A stretch of DNA of 64,000 bases from Oscillospiraceae bacterium (GTDB lineage: Bacteria > Bacillota > Clostridia > Saccharofermentanales > Saccharofermentanaceae), in assembly GCA_015069205.1 (NCBI GenBank), contig SVIZ01000003.1:124001-188000 (forward strand). The letters run 5' to 3'. The stretch's first letter is position 1; each line of letters starts with the position of its first letter. Under the pieces are notes generated by a model. The model ran no database searches. It had not been told where the DNA came from and saw nothing but the letters and a program-made list of their open reading frames with translations. Made by a program: the position numbers and the translations under genes. Shown piece by piece: positions 27,277 through 36,611 of the stretch.

Positions 27277-29580
27277 TTACTGGTTAAACTGTCTGCCTTT
27301 CTTCTTCCTTATCTTCTCATCATAAAGCAGTCTGTCAGCATTGTTCATCGCATCGTAGATATCAACTTTACCGGCGATCTTGAACTTATAAATACCTGTA
27401 CTCATCTCAATGGGATAAGGCTTTCCGGCGATCTGATTGTGTCTCTTTGTTACCTTCTCGATTCTCTCTTTCATTGAATCGACATCACAGTCAGAACCTG
27501 TAACTGCCAGAGAGATGAATTCATCGCCTCCGATACGTCCTATGATATCCATGTCTCTGAATGATTCCTGAAGGACATGGGCGATAGTCTTAAGTGCAAA
27601 GTCTCCGTCATCGTGGCCATACTTGTCATTGATCGTTTTAAGATTATCCATATCGGCATAACAGATGATCGCAACCTTTCCCTGATTGGAAGGTTCTTCC
27701 AATTCACGCTCAGCGTTTGTGATAAATCCTCTTCTGTTATAAAGGCCCGTGAGCTCGTCTTTCTGGGCGATCTCTTCAAGTTTTGTATTGTCTCTTATAA
27801 ATCTCTCAAGTGACATCTGCAAAGACTGCTTGACCTTGTTCTGTTCTTCTATCATGAACAAAGATCTGAGAGTGACTGAGAGCTGAAATGCAGCAGATGA
27901 CACGCTGTATGAGCACGTCATATCAAGTTCGTTCACAAGAAGACCGTATATATCCGCGCCTACGAACAAAGGTGCAACGATCATAGTGCGGCGCCCGTCT
28001 CCTTTAATGAATTCATTTTGGAAAATGCTCTCCATGCGGAGGAGCTGCTTAGCTTCAGGCAAAGCTCTGAGGCCTTCATCATCAAGAACAGCTTTAAGCA
28101 GGATCGATGCAGGCGGCATCCAGTCTGCTGTTCCGTAATTCTTGATATTACCCTGGAACAGATACAGCAATGATTTCTTAAATCCGATTCCTTTAAGGCT
28201 TCCCAAAAGCTGTTCATAAGGAATCTCTCTTTCGTTCTCGATCAGGAAGACTTCACCAACCTGACGGTTGATAACACCCTGCATCCTCTCGTTCCTTCTT
28301 CTGGCAACATCTGCGGGAAGAGTGCTCGAGAATGTCATCCTTCTAAAGTATTTTGAGAAAACATCATTTACGATTACACGGTCGTGATCGTTATTAAATA
28401 AATCCAGTGCTTTGCTCTGCATTGCCTGAACGGAATTAAAGCATTTCTCACGTGATGACAAGAGGAACAGATCTGTTCTTAAAAGATCATAGAAGCAATC
28501 GTTCATGGCAGGTATCTTCGCCATCTTGTCTTCAGCTTTTAAAAATTCGACATAGGCATCGACAAGTTTACGGAGACACTTTGATATCGGTTCATTATCA
28601 ACGAAATCACTGAACAGATACTCTTCGAGCCCGTTAAAGAAAGCATCACTGTCTTCTAAAACATTATCAAGTTTCAGCCTTCTGCAGATAGCACTTATAT
28701 CGAATTCGTCACATCCGCAGGAACTGCGCTGCACAAGATGCGTATCAACTGTCATATCATCTAATGCAGTACCCTCAAGGTAATGCTTCGCATTAAGGAC
28801 AGCCTTGTAAGCCAGAGATGCGGAACTTGCTTCAACAGTCGTAAGAGGCGGTTCGAGTGAAATCGCAAAAGCATCGTCATCAAAGCCTCCGATCAGGATA
28901 TCCTTGCCAGGTACGAGCCCTTTCTTTCTAAGCGCATCGTAGCCTCCTGCCGCCATGGAATCATTGGCAAAAACGATCGCATCAAGATGCTCGTTATACT
29001 TAAGGAGTTCCTCCACCTCAGCTTCACAATTAGTTGAGAAATCACCATATACGACTTTATGCGCATCAAAAGCAATGTCATATTCCTTAATGACATCCCT
29101 GTATATATTAAGTCTCTCGCGTGCATCCGGGTTCGTAACAGGACCTGATACAAAACCGATCTCTCTTGCATCATGCTTTTCGATAAGGTGCTTTAAAAGC
29201 TCCGTAAGGCCGGAACTGTTATTAAACGTAACTGAAGGATATCCTTCAAAATCAGAGAACAGGCAGACGACAGGAACATTTGGCATTTTCTTCAAGAAGT
29301 TTGTCTGAGTTTCCGTGTCAGCTCTTGAGCAGATCATACCCTGAAGGATATAGATGATATCCACGTTTCTTTCAGTGGGAAGATCAAAGATAGTGTTATA
29401 CTGATATTCGAATTTCTTATCAGCATATCTGCTATCGGTCTTACCGACATAATGACCCGGGAATATAAACAGATTTGCATCCAATACCTTGGCAGCCTGT
29501 TCAGCACCTATGGCAGCCTGATTTGTAAAGTAATTATCGATATCATCAATAACCAGACCAATGTTGATCCTTCGATTCAT
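27277..29580 (-). CDS. LacI-type sensor fused to a GGDEF domain
   Basis: Probable diguanylate cyclase, making cyclic di-GMP. 767 residues with no signal peptide or membrane span. Residues 1-about 280 are a LacI/periplasmic-binding-protein type ligand domain without the HTH (start IGLVIDDIDNYFTNQA, later VFANDSMAAGGYDAL and IGGFDDD). A Cys pair SSCGCDEF follows, then a helical and GAF-like region (about 430-580), and the GGDEF domain with ELTGLYNRRGF and RIGGDEF. RDMD five residues before GGDEF is an intact inhibitory I-site. The ligand is likely a small sugar-like molecule; inference. Single gene. Confidence 0.88.
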   Translation of the reverse strand: MNRRINIGLVIDDIDNYFTNQAAIGAEQAAKVLDANLFIFPGHYVGKTDSRYADKKFEYQYNTIFDLPTERNVDIIYILQGMICSRADTETQTNFLKKMPNVPVVCLFSDFEGYPSVTFNNSSGLTELLKHLIEKHDAREIGFVSGPVTNPDARERLNIYRDVIKEYDIAFDAHKVVYGDFSTNCEAEVEELLKYNEHLDAIVFANDSMAAGGYDALRKKGLVPGKDILIGGFDDDAFAISLEPPLTTVEASSASLAYKAVLNAKHYLEGTALDDMTVDTHLVQRSSCGCDEFDISAICRRLKLDNVLEDSDAFFNGLEEYLFSDFVDNEPISKCLRKLVDAYVEFLKAEDKMAKIPAMNDCFYDLLRTDLFLLSSREKCFNSVQAMQSKALDLFNNDHDRVIVNDVFSKYFRRMTFSSTLPADVARRRNERMQGVINRQVGEVFLIENEREIPYEQLLGSLKGIGFKKSLLYLFQGNIKNYGTADWMPPASILLKAVLDDEGLRALPEAKQLLRMESIFQNEFIKGDGRRTMIVAPLFVGADIYGLLVNELDMTCSYSVSSAAFQLSVTLRSLFMIEEQNKVKQSLQMSLERFIRDNTKLEEIAQKDELTGLYNRRGFITNAERELEEPSNQGKVAIICYADMDNLKTINDKYGHDDGDFALKTIAHVLQESFRDMDIIGRIGGDEFISLAVTGSDCDVDSMKERIEKVTKRHNQIAGKPYPIEMSTGIYKFKIAGKVDIYDAMNNADRLLYDEKIRKKKGRQFNQ

Positions 29581-29647
29581 TTAATGATTCTCCTTCATAT
29601 ATACGGTCATCTTTTCACTTTTTCAGATCAAAGTTAAGAAAAACGGA

Positions 29648-30301
29648 TCATTTTGTTTCTGTAAAGAATTCAGAACCGCTGTTGCGTGCTCTCATATACT
29701 TGTAGCAATCGTCAGCACTGACTTCAAATGCCTTGAATATATCCTTGCAGGCATCGTAAATAGCTTTGCACCTGATAATGTCGACTGTGTCATGAGGCTG
29801 TGAGAAGAGGCCGAAAATGAGCATGTCATACATCTTATAGAAATCGACTTTGAAAGCATCAAATTCATTGATGGACCTTACGAACAATTCCTGTTTTTCA
29901 GGCTCATATGTGCGCATGAGATTAAGAAGATGGATCTCTTTCTTGGCACATCCTGCAATGGCATTGATACTGGCCTTCATTCCCTGGTTTACAGCCCTTG
30001 TGTTATAACGGACTATCGTCATGGAAAGCTCATCGATCATGTCAACGCATTCTTCAATGTGTCTTGCCATCTTGAAGATATAATCTCTTTTCTCTATATC
30101 AGATTCGACTTCATGCAATCTGTCTGCAAATGCATGGAAAACATGATCAGCATCATCTTCAAGTTTATTGATGCGTCTTGAGATAGTGACCCTGTCTTCA
30201 ATCTTCTCGAGCATACCCAGGAGCTCGACACATTCTTCGTTAAGTATCTCAGATAATTGCTGAGCCTGATCGAATAAATATTCGCGATCCTCGCCTGTCA
30301 T
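29648..30301 (-). CDS. DUF47/PhoU-like protein
   Basis: 217 residues, all helical, with the PhoU-domain look of the DUF47 family (YkaA type): DADHVFHAFADRLHEVESDIEKRDYIFKMARHIEEC and conserved acidic residues that can bind metals. Relatives usually sit next to a Pit phosphate transporter and modulate it. No transporter is nearby here, so the partner must be elsewhere. Separate from the GGDEF gene by 67 bp on the same strand. Confidence 0.78.
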   Translation of the reverse strand: MTGEDREYLFDQAQQLSEILNEECVELLGMLEKIEDRVTISRRINKLEDDADHVFHAFADRLHEVESDIEKRDYIFKMARHIEECVDMIDELSMTIVRYNTRAVNQGMKASINAIAGCAKKEIHLLNLMRTYEPEKQELFVRSINEFDAFKVDFYKMYDMLIFGLFSQPHDTVDIIRCKAIYDACKDIFKAFEVSADDCYKYMRARNSGSEFFTETK

Positions 30302-30410
30302 TAATCTATCCTCCGGGAGTAAAATTGCAATCCAATTTACAAGTATTATATATTAGCAAAGATATTTTATCCAACTGAATACATTTCTTTAAAGCCCCGT
30401 GAGAAGACAA

Positions 30411-30450
30411 AAAAATGCTGTCCCTCGTATCAACTTGGAACAGCATCTTG
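30411..30450 (-). terminator. Terminator after sepF
   Basis: Minus strand: ATGCTGTTCC (30446-30437) and GGACAGCAT (30423-30415) followed by a run of T. It is about 27 nt after the sepF stop. Confidence 0.82.
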
Positions 30451-30473
30451 AATTTTAATTTTCTCTGTTTGGA

Positions 30474-30953
30474 TTAGAGAGCGGAAACCTTAGTACCCAT
30501 CTGCTCTGCGTCCTGATTCTCAACTACGAGGTTAACAGACTTAGGTGTGCAGACAAATGTTGTCTTAACGGGTGTAGGCTCAACTCTTCCGCCCAATGCA
30601 TAAACACCGCCGGAGATATAGTCAACTACTCTCTGATTCTTATCTGTATTTGTGAGGTTGCAGATAACGATGTGGCCTTCACGGATGTGATCACAAACGA
30701 TCTGGCTTGTTCTGATGTCATAAGGTGTAAGCATAATGACTGTTGCGTTCTGCTGCATTACAGGTGTTGTAACTGCGGGCTCCTGAACGAAGGTGCGAGG
30801 CTCCTCAACGTAAGACTCCTCTGCAATAGGCTCTTGCTCGTATGCATCTTCTTCAATGTAGCCCTCTTCCTCACCGTAATAGTTTTCCTCCATCTCATCT
30901 TCTACAGGTGTGAACATGCTTCCGAAGAAATTCTTAACGTTAAAAGTGCCCAT
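30474..30953 (-). CDS. sepF: Cell division protein SepF
   Basis: Membrane-binding FtsZ partner that helps shape the division septum in Gram-positives. 159 residues from ATG 30953 (AAGGAGG 8 nt upstream; upstream frame to 31061 has no signal). The N-terminus GTFNVKNFFGSMF fits the amphipathic helix; an acidic linker follows; the C-terminal beta domain begins ATVIMLTPYDIRTSQIVCDHI and includes VVDYISGGVYALGG, the SepF core. It lies downstream of yggS as in many Firmicutes, but with its own promoter. Confidence 0.93.
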   Translation of the reverse strand: MGTFNVKNFFGSMFTPVEDEMEENYYGEEEGYIEEDAYEQEPIAEESYVEEPRTFVQEPAVTTPVMQQNATVIMLTPYDIRTSQIVCDHIREGHIVICNLTNTDKNQRVVDYISGGVYALGGRVEPTPVKTTFVCTPKSVNLVVENQDAEQMGTKVSAL

Positions 30954-31011
30954 TTGTATTTTCCTCCTTAAAAATTCGCCCGACCAAGGACATTCATATA
31001 AGATACTTCGG

Positions 31012-31040
31012 ATATTAACGAATTTTGATTTTCGCCTCAA
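31012..31040 (-). promoter_or_regulatory. Sigma-A promoter of sepF
   Basis: Minus strand TTGAGG (31035-31040), 17-bp spacer, TAATAT (31012-31017), about 58 bp before the sepF start. Confidence 0.6.
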
Positions 31041-31131
31041 TACTTTTGGGCGATATGACACAAGAAGGTAACTTAAAGCGGGGTTTTATTACAAAATGTA
31101 ACAAAAATTAACGTTTTCTGATCGAACAATG

Positions 31132-31878
31132 TTACAAAGGCTTATATTCCGCGCGGTTTCCGAATATCGCAGTACCGATCCTGATATGCGTGGAACCCTC
31201 GTAAATAGCGCTTTTATAGTCCTGGCTCATGCCCATTGAGAGCACTTTCCAGCTCTCAAGACCGGTATATGACTTAAGATCTTCGAATATCACTCTTGTC
31301 TTTGCGAACACTTCCCTTGCCTGTCCTTCATATGTCTCAATAGGAGCCATTGTCATAAGGCCGCAGACCTCTACGGAAGGCAAATCCAGGATCTTGTCTA
31401 TTGCAGGCTTTAATTCATGGGGCGCAAAACCGTGCTTGCTCTCCTCGCCTGATACGTTAGCCTGTAACAAAATCCTCGTAGTAACATTGTTACCGGCTGA
31501 TCTTTTCGAGATCTCCTCGGCAAGTTCAACGCTGTTTACGGAATGGATTAGATGAGTCTTTCCTATAATGTACTTTACTTTATTCTTTTGTAATGTACCT
31601 ATAAGATGCCAGTTGACATCAAGGTCCAGAGCAGAAAATCTCTCGACCTTCGGAACGAGTTCCTGGACACGGTTCTCACCGAGATCCAGAAGGCCGCTTA
31701 CGGCAGCTGACTCAGCATACTCTACCGGGAACACCTTAGTTACACCGATGAGCGTTACGCTGCCCTTCTCTCTTCCTGAGACAGCCACAGCTTCATCAAT
31801 TGATTCTCTTACAGCCTGAATATTATCTGAGATCTTTTTCTTAAGATCTTCCGTAAAATCGTATTCCATATCAGTCAA
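31132..31878 (-). CDS. YggS-type PLP-binding homeostasis protein
   Basis: Binds pyridoxal phosphate and helps balance vitamin B6 and amino-acid pools; not itself a known enzyme. 248 residues, alanine-racemase N-terminal fold: PLP Lys in IGVTKVFP, GENRVQEL, HLIGTLQKNK, SMGMSQDYKSAI and THIRIGTAIFG. It overlaps the upstream gene end by 8 nt. The start appears to be TTG at 31878 with GGAG 6 nt before it; an ATG at 31869 is the alternative. Located in the conserved yggS-sepF neighbourhood. Confidence 0.92.
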   Translation of the reverse strand: MTDMEYDFTEDLKKKISDNIQAVRESIDEAVAVSGREKGSVTLIGVTKVFPVEYAESAAVSGLLDLGENRVQELVPKVERFSALDLDVNWHLIGTLQKNKVKYIIGKTHLIHSVNSVELAEEISKRSAGNNVTTRILLQANVSGEESKHGFAPHELKPAIDKILDLPSVEVCGLMTMAPIETYEGQAREVFAKTRVIFEDLKSYTGLESWKVLSMGMSQDYKSAIYEGSTHIRIGTAIFGNRAEYKPL

Positions 31879-34066
31879 TTTTATCTCCGGGTTTAACCGT
31901 ATTAGGGTTAGTAATAATTACAGTATTAAGATTCGGAACAGAAGATTTGCCTACCTGGTCGATGATCGCAAACTCTCTGTCATTATCCAGAATGATAACG
32001 CGGATCTCTTCGACGAAGCCCTGGTTATTCGTGTATACGGACGCGATACCTGCGAAGTCGGTTACTATGATCTTGTCAGTAGTCATTCCGAGTCCGGTCG
32101 CCGTATCAACAAAGGATGCCATATAGCCTTCGGTATAAAGTCTGTCGAGTCTCTTAAGAGCCGCATATTCGTTAGGCGTTGAGAACGCGACTATGTAGCC
32201 GCCGTCTTCCATGGCTTCCGTATAAACAACCGTACAGCCTGCTACAGATGTATTAGACAATTCAACCGGGTTGCCTTCCTCATCTGTTACGGCATTAGGA
32301 ATTATCGTCACGTTGAAGATCGCATCTTCAGCGAAAGTGTCAGGTCCTACGTTAGATCCCGGTGCGAGATAAACACAGAAGCAGGGATTGCCCTTAGGAG
32401 CATAGTAACCGTTTACAAGGCTCGGCATGGATACTCTCATACCGTCTGTCTCAGTAATAACGATCTCGATGTCAACAGTTCTGAGGTCAAGGAGTGCTTC
32501 TACGCATCTTGATGTCTCGAAAGTAATGAGCATTCCCGAAGAATCGCTCTCGCAGCGTACAACCTGGCAGTTATCGATCGAGATACCTTCCGTACGGATG
32601 TTGATGTCGTGATACGTACCTACGGCGAAATCAGATACACCTGCATCTTCCGAAGAAAGATATACGGAAAGATACTGGCTCTCATTCTGGGCGATCCTTA
32701 CAACAGGTGTCTCTGCTTCAACATTGAGGTCAGAAGCGATGGCACCGACGGAATTATTGATATATCCCTTGATCTCCGTCATTGGCATTGAGAGGAACTG
32801 ATCATAAGCGAGAATGTTCTCCTTGCCGTCAAGTCTGAATGATACGACTCCCGGTCTGTGAGCCGTTACGACGGACGCATATTTCTCGAGCTGCGCTTCA
32901 TATACTGCCTCGTCATTTCTTAAGACGGATATTCTCTCGTCATCGAAATTAATCTTACTCATCTCGTCTTCACGCTCATCAAGGATAACGTTGACCGATG
33001 AACTGTAAGAAGACATGCTGCTTAAGTTTCCGCTCATTGAATCGTATCTAACGGAATCAAGGATCGTGGAAAGATTCTTGTTATAGTTCCTGTAAATGAC
33101 GTCAGCTTCAGCAACGCCGCCCGACATGATGATCTCCTGCTGGACATCAGATATCTGTGACTGTACATTTCTTAGATCCTGTACGGTGGATTTCCAGTTC
33201 TCAGGAACGACTATGGCGAGTTCCTGTCCCTTTGCGACTCTGGAACCCTCTGTGATCTGTGTTACGAGCTCACCGCCGTTAACACACTCAATCGTGTCCT
33301 CATCTCTTACGACAAGAGCTCTCGCGCCGATGGTATGCTCAACCGAACCGGTAGTAACGAATGAGAAATTCGGCTTCTCTGCGATGTAATCATATAAGTG
33401 GTGAACAACGAAAACAAGAACTAAAAGAGCCGAAGCAACAGCAACAGCTCCGAGAATGCCGTTCCTTATGGCACGGCTCTCCGCACTCTTCTGTGAAGGG
33501 TTCTTGCGCTTATACTCGTTCTTCTCGATCTTTTCCTGCTCTCTGATCTTGGCTTCTTCCTTGCGCTTTGCCTGCTCAAGGATCTTCTGCTGTTCTCTTG
33601 CCCTGGCCATTTCCCTGGCTTTTGCCTTCTCGGCAGCAGTCATGGGCCTCTTTGCCTGGGGTTGGGAAGAAGGCTTTGCGCCATGCTTTACGGGCTTGTT
33701 AAAAGGCTTGTTAAAAGGCTTGTTCTGAACGTTTTTCTTTCCGGCTTCGGCTTTAACATCTTTCATCTGCGGAATGATGCTCTTACCCGTATTAGTATTG
33801 CTTACGGGAGCACCCTTCTGCGGAGCCTTTGATACAGGTCTGTTAGAGCCCTTGGAAAAAGGCTTGCCGCCGCTTACAGGTTTTGCGCCGTGCTTTACTG
33901 CCTGCGGATTTTTGCCTGCAGGTTTTCCTGATTTGGAGACGGGTCTGCCTCCTGACTGCTTCATGCCGGGCTTAGAGGGCTTGCCTTTACCGCCTGCAGT
34001 TTTACCTGCAGGTTTTTTAGGCTGTCCCATCTCAGGGCTGTTGTACCACTGTTTACCGTCTGCCAT
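31871..34066 (-). CDS. HlyD-like membrane protein with long basic N-terminus
   Basis: 731 residues. Residues 1-about 135 are a low-complexity Lys/Gly/Pro/Ser tract with repeats such as NKPFNKPFNKP and KHGAKP. Next comes a charged helical stretch (about 140-195), one membrane span (about 203-225), then an extracellular HlyD/adaptor-like region with coiled coil and barrel segments (VEAETPVVRIAQNES). The C-terminal part (PNLNTVIITNPNTVKPGDKID) is typical of the clostridial HlyD-like protein found beside yggS and sepF. No ABC or RND transporter is adjacent. The basic tail would face the cytoplasm. Function unknown. Confidence 0.75.
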   Translation of the reverse strand: MADGKQWYNSPEMGQPKKPAGKTAGGKGKPSKPGMKQSGGRPVSKSGKPAGKNPQAVKHGAKPVSGGKPFSKGSNRPVSKAPQKGAPVSNTNTGKSIIPQMKDVKAEAGKKNVQNKPFNKPFNKPVKHGAKPSSQPQAKRPMTAAEKAKAREMARAREQQKILEQAKRKEEAKIREQEKIEKNEYKRKNPSQKSAESRAIRNGILGAVAVASALLVLVFVVHHLYDYIAEKPNFSFVTTGSVEHTIGARALVVRDEDTIECVNGGELVTQITEGSRVAKGQELAIVVPENWKSTVQDLRNVQSQISDVQQEIIMSGGVAEADVIYRNYNKNLSTILDSVRYDSMSGNLSSMSSYSSSVNVILDEREDEMSKINFDDERISVLRNDEAVYEAQLEKYASVVTAHRPGVVSFRLDGKENILAYDQFLSMPMTEIKGYINNSVGAIASDLNVEAETPVVRIAQNESQYLSVYLSSEDAGVSDFAVGTYHDINIRTEGISIDNCQVVRCESDSSGMLITFETSRCVEALLDLRTVDIEIVITETDGMRVSMPSLVNGYYAPKGNPCFCVYLAPGSNVGPDTFAEDAIFNVTIIPNAVTDEEGNPVELSNTSVAGCTVVYTEAMEDGGYIVAFSTPNEYAALKRLDRLYTEGYMASFVDTATGLGMTTDKIIVTDFAGIASVYTNNQGFVEEIRVIILDNDREFAIIDQVGKSSVPNLNTVIITNPNTVKPGDKID

Positions 34067-34071
34067 ATTTA

Positions 34072-35346
34072 TCAGCTCCCGATAGCAAGCATGCAGGCGA
34101 GCTTAGCCTGTTCTTTTGCAAGACTTCCCTGCATATAAGCAATGTAAGGCGGCTTCATAGGGCCGTCACATGAAAGTTCTGTAGTAGCGCCCTGCACGAA
34201 AGCACCTGCCGCCATGATTACCTGGTCGTCATAACCGGGCATGTTCCACGGCACGGGTGTAACAAAGGAATCAACAGGTGAACAGGACTGGATGGCCGTA
34301 CAGAACTTGGTCATCTTATCCGGATCTCCGAATTCGACCGTCTGAACGATGTCACCTCTTGCCTCTGTTGAAGAAGGGCTTGTCTTATATCCTTCACCGC
34401 CTAAGATCTCAGCTGCGAAAACGGCGCCCTTAAGGCATTCGCCCACACAAGCCGGCGCTGTGAAAAGGCCTCTGGCGATCATCTGGTTTGCTCCCAATGT
34501 AGGACCAACTTCGCTTCCGAGACCGGGTGTCGTAAGATGTCTTGCGGCATTTTCGACCAGATCCGCTCTTCCTGCAATATATCCGCCCGTCCTTGCGATT
34601 CCGCCGCCGGGATTCTTAATGAGGGATCCTGCAATTACATCGGCGCCAACCTCAATTGGTTCTGTCTTTTCGGTGAATTCGCCGTAGCAGTTGTCAACGG
34701 CGACGATAATGTCTTCCCTTACTGAGTGAACGAGCTCTGCGATCTTTTTGATATCTTCGCAAAGAAGAGCTCTTCTGCCCGTATAACCTCTGGATTTCTG
34801 GATGAATACCATCTTTGTCTGGGGCTTTATAGCTGCCCAGATGGCATTAAGATCGGGGGTGCCGTCATCTTTGAGATCGACTTCCTCATACTTGATTCCG
34901 TATGACATGAGTGACATGTCATTGTTCTCGGAAGATAAGCCGATCGTAGCCATAAGGGTATCGTAAGGTCTGCCTGTAACGGAAAGCATGATGTCTCCCG
35001 GCCTCAAAGCACCATAGAGCATGGCTGAAATAGCCTGTGAACCTGTGCTGATCTGCCATCTTACATAGGCTTTTTCAGCACCGAAAACCTTGGCAAAGAT
35101 ATTCTCGATCTTCTCCCTGCCTACGTCATCGTAGCCGTAACCGGAAGTGGAGCCCATGTGGGTATCTGAGAATTTCTCGCTCCTGAATGCATCAAGGACC
35201 TTAAGTTCGTTATATGTAACGATGTCATCGATGCGTGCATAAACGTCAGCAAGCGACTCTTCAGCCTTAACTGCGGCCTCTATCGCCTTATCACTGACCC
35301 CGTATTTTTTGTAATTATCGATAGTTGTCTTAATTATGCTTTCCAT
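34072..35346 (-). CDS. PLP-dependent lyase of the aluminium-resistance/Met-gamma-lyase family
   Basis: 424 residues, Cys/Met metabolism type PLP enzyme of the family annotated as aluminium resistance protein or methionine gamma-lyase-like. The PLP Lys is in IAGSLIKNPGGGIARTGGYIAGR; VDNCYGEFTE holds the ring-stacking Asp region. Such enzymes probably cleave a C-S bond in sulfur amino acids; the true substrate is unproven. 5 nt separate it from the next gene, so it belongs to the marR-to-yggS operon. Confidence 0.85.
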   Translation of the reverse strand: MESIIKTTIDNYKKYGVSDKAIEAAVKAEESLADVYARIDDIVTYNELKVLDAFRSEKFSDTHMGSTSGYGYDDVGREKIENIFAKVFGAEKAYVRWQISTGSQAISAMLYGALRPGDIMLSVTGRPYDTLMATIGLSSENNDMSLMSYGIKYEEVDLKDDGTPDLNAIWAAIKPQTKMVFIQKSRGYTGRRALLCEDIKKIAELVHSVREDIIVAVDNCYGEFTEKTEPIEVGADVIAGSLIKNPGGGIARTGGYIAGRADLVENAARHLTTPGLGSEVGPTLGANQMIARGLFTAPACVGECLKGAVFAAEILGGEGYKTSPSSTEARGDIVQTVEFGDPDKMTKFCTAIQSCSPVDSFVTPVPWNMPGYDDQVIMAAGAFVQGATTELSCDGPMKPPYIAYMQGSLAKEQAKLACMLAIGS

Positions 35347-35370
35347 AACTTTTGATTATAGCATAATTAA

Positions 35371-36336
35371 TTAAATATAAAGAGCAAGACGGATAGCTCC
35401 GGGATAACATTCAAAAGATACCTTATGGCCGGAGAAATCCTCTCCGTCATAATTGCCGTTCAGATCCCTTGATCCGGTAGCTTCGACCGTAATTGTCGTC
35501 GTTACGAAAACATCAGCTTCCTTGTAGTCCTCATGCTTGCCGTCCTTGTATTTGGTAAGCAGGAACAAAGATCTGAAAAGGCCTACGGAATCAATCGCGC
35601 AGCAGTTTATAAGGCCGTCATCGATCTTCGCATGGGGCGCGGGACAGAATCCGTTGCCGTAATATGAAGCATTGCAGACCGCCAGAAGCGTAAATGACGA
35701 CTTCTCTGACTCCGCAGGCTTTCCGTCGCCTCTTAACGCTTTGTACTTGAAATCGAATTTCCTGTTGCCGAAAAGACAGGACAGGGCCGATGTAATATAA
35801 GCCGTTTTCCTTATAAGTCTGGAATTTGGATTAGCCAGGACCTTTCCTTTTGCCCTGAGCTGGACTTCGGTATCAAGACCGATGGATGCGACATTAAGAC
35901 ACCAGGCCGAACTGGAATCGATCTTATTGCCGTTAACGTCATAGGAAGTGACCTTTATGAGGTCCGAATCTTTGACCTTAAAACCGTCCTCAAAGATTGC
36001 TTTGACACAGACATCACTGTTGCTTCTGTGGTTCTCGTCCATGACGGATCTGGTAAAATCATTGCCCGTACCGAGCGGGATAACTGCCATTGGTGTCTTG
36101 GATTCGGCAAGGGAATTTGCCACCTCGTGGATGGTGCCGTCACCTCCGCAGGCAACTACCAAAAGATTGTCTTCTTTTGCTGCTTTGGAAGCGACTTCGC
36201 TTGCATGACCGGCAAACTCCGTATAGACGATCTCAGATTCGCCTTCATGTTCGCCTGAATACTGTGAATAAGCCGCTTTAAAACGCGCCAGAGCCTGGGA
36301 ATCTGCCCTGCTGTTTACAATAAATAATTTCTTCAT
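35371..36336 (-). CDS. Diacylglycerol/lipid kinase family protein
   Basis: 321 residues with the DAGK catalytic motifs CGGDGTIHEVANSL and PLGTGNDFTRS, and the C-terminal beta domain. Phosphorylates diacylglycerol or a related lipid, recycling it into phospholipid synthesis. It follows an acyl carrier protein gene by 11 nt, which fits a lipid-linked operon. Confidence 0.9.
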   Translation of the reverse strand: MKKLFIVNSRADSQALARFKAAYSQYSGEHEGESEIVYTEFAGHASEVASKAAKEDNLLVVACGGDGTIHEVANSLAESKTPMAVIPLGTGNDFTRSVMDENHRSNSDVCVKAIFEDGFKVKDSDLIKVTSYDVNGNKIDSSSAWCLNVASIGLDTEVQLRAKGKVLANPNSRLIRKTAYITSALSCLFGNRKFDFKYKALRGDGKPAESEKSSFTLLAVCNASYYGNGFCPAPHAKIDDGLINCCAIDSVGLFRSLFLLTKYKDGKHEDYKEADVFVTTTITVEATGSRDLNGNYDGEDFSGHKVSFECYPGAIRLALYI

Positions 36337-36347
36337 GTACCGTCAGA

Positions 36348-36611
36348 TCACTTCTGTGCCGAGAGTTTTACCACGACATCGATCATGTCATCTACGGTCT
36401 TAACCTCATCAAGGAGTTCATCCGGAAGACGGATGTTATATGTCTCCTCAACGTCAATTACAAACTCATAGAGTTGCAGAGAATCAAAGGGCAGATCGGT
36501 ATTGAACTGGAGTTCAGACGATATCTCTTCAGGAGATATCTCGAGCGTCTCGGACATGATGCGGATCACGTCCTCTTTAACCTTCGCTCTCAGGTTGTCA
36601 AAGTCAGCCAT
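36348..36611 (-). CDS. acpP: Acyl carrier protein
   Basis: 87 residues from the ATG at 36611 (AGGAG upstream; the frame extends to 36644 without a site). The phosphopantetheine Ser is in PFDSLQLYE, close to the usual DSL motif. Carries acyl chains in fatty-acid synthesis or a special lipid pathway. Its start overlaps the end of the marR gene by 8 nt, so translation is coupled. As no fab genes follow, it may be a dedicated carrier rather than the main one. Confidence 0.93.
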   Translation of the reverse strand: MADFDNLRAKVKEDVIRIMSETLEISPEEISSELQFNTDLPFDSLQLYEFVIDVEETYNIRLPDELLDEVKTVDDMIDVVVKLSAQK

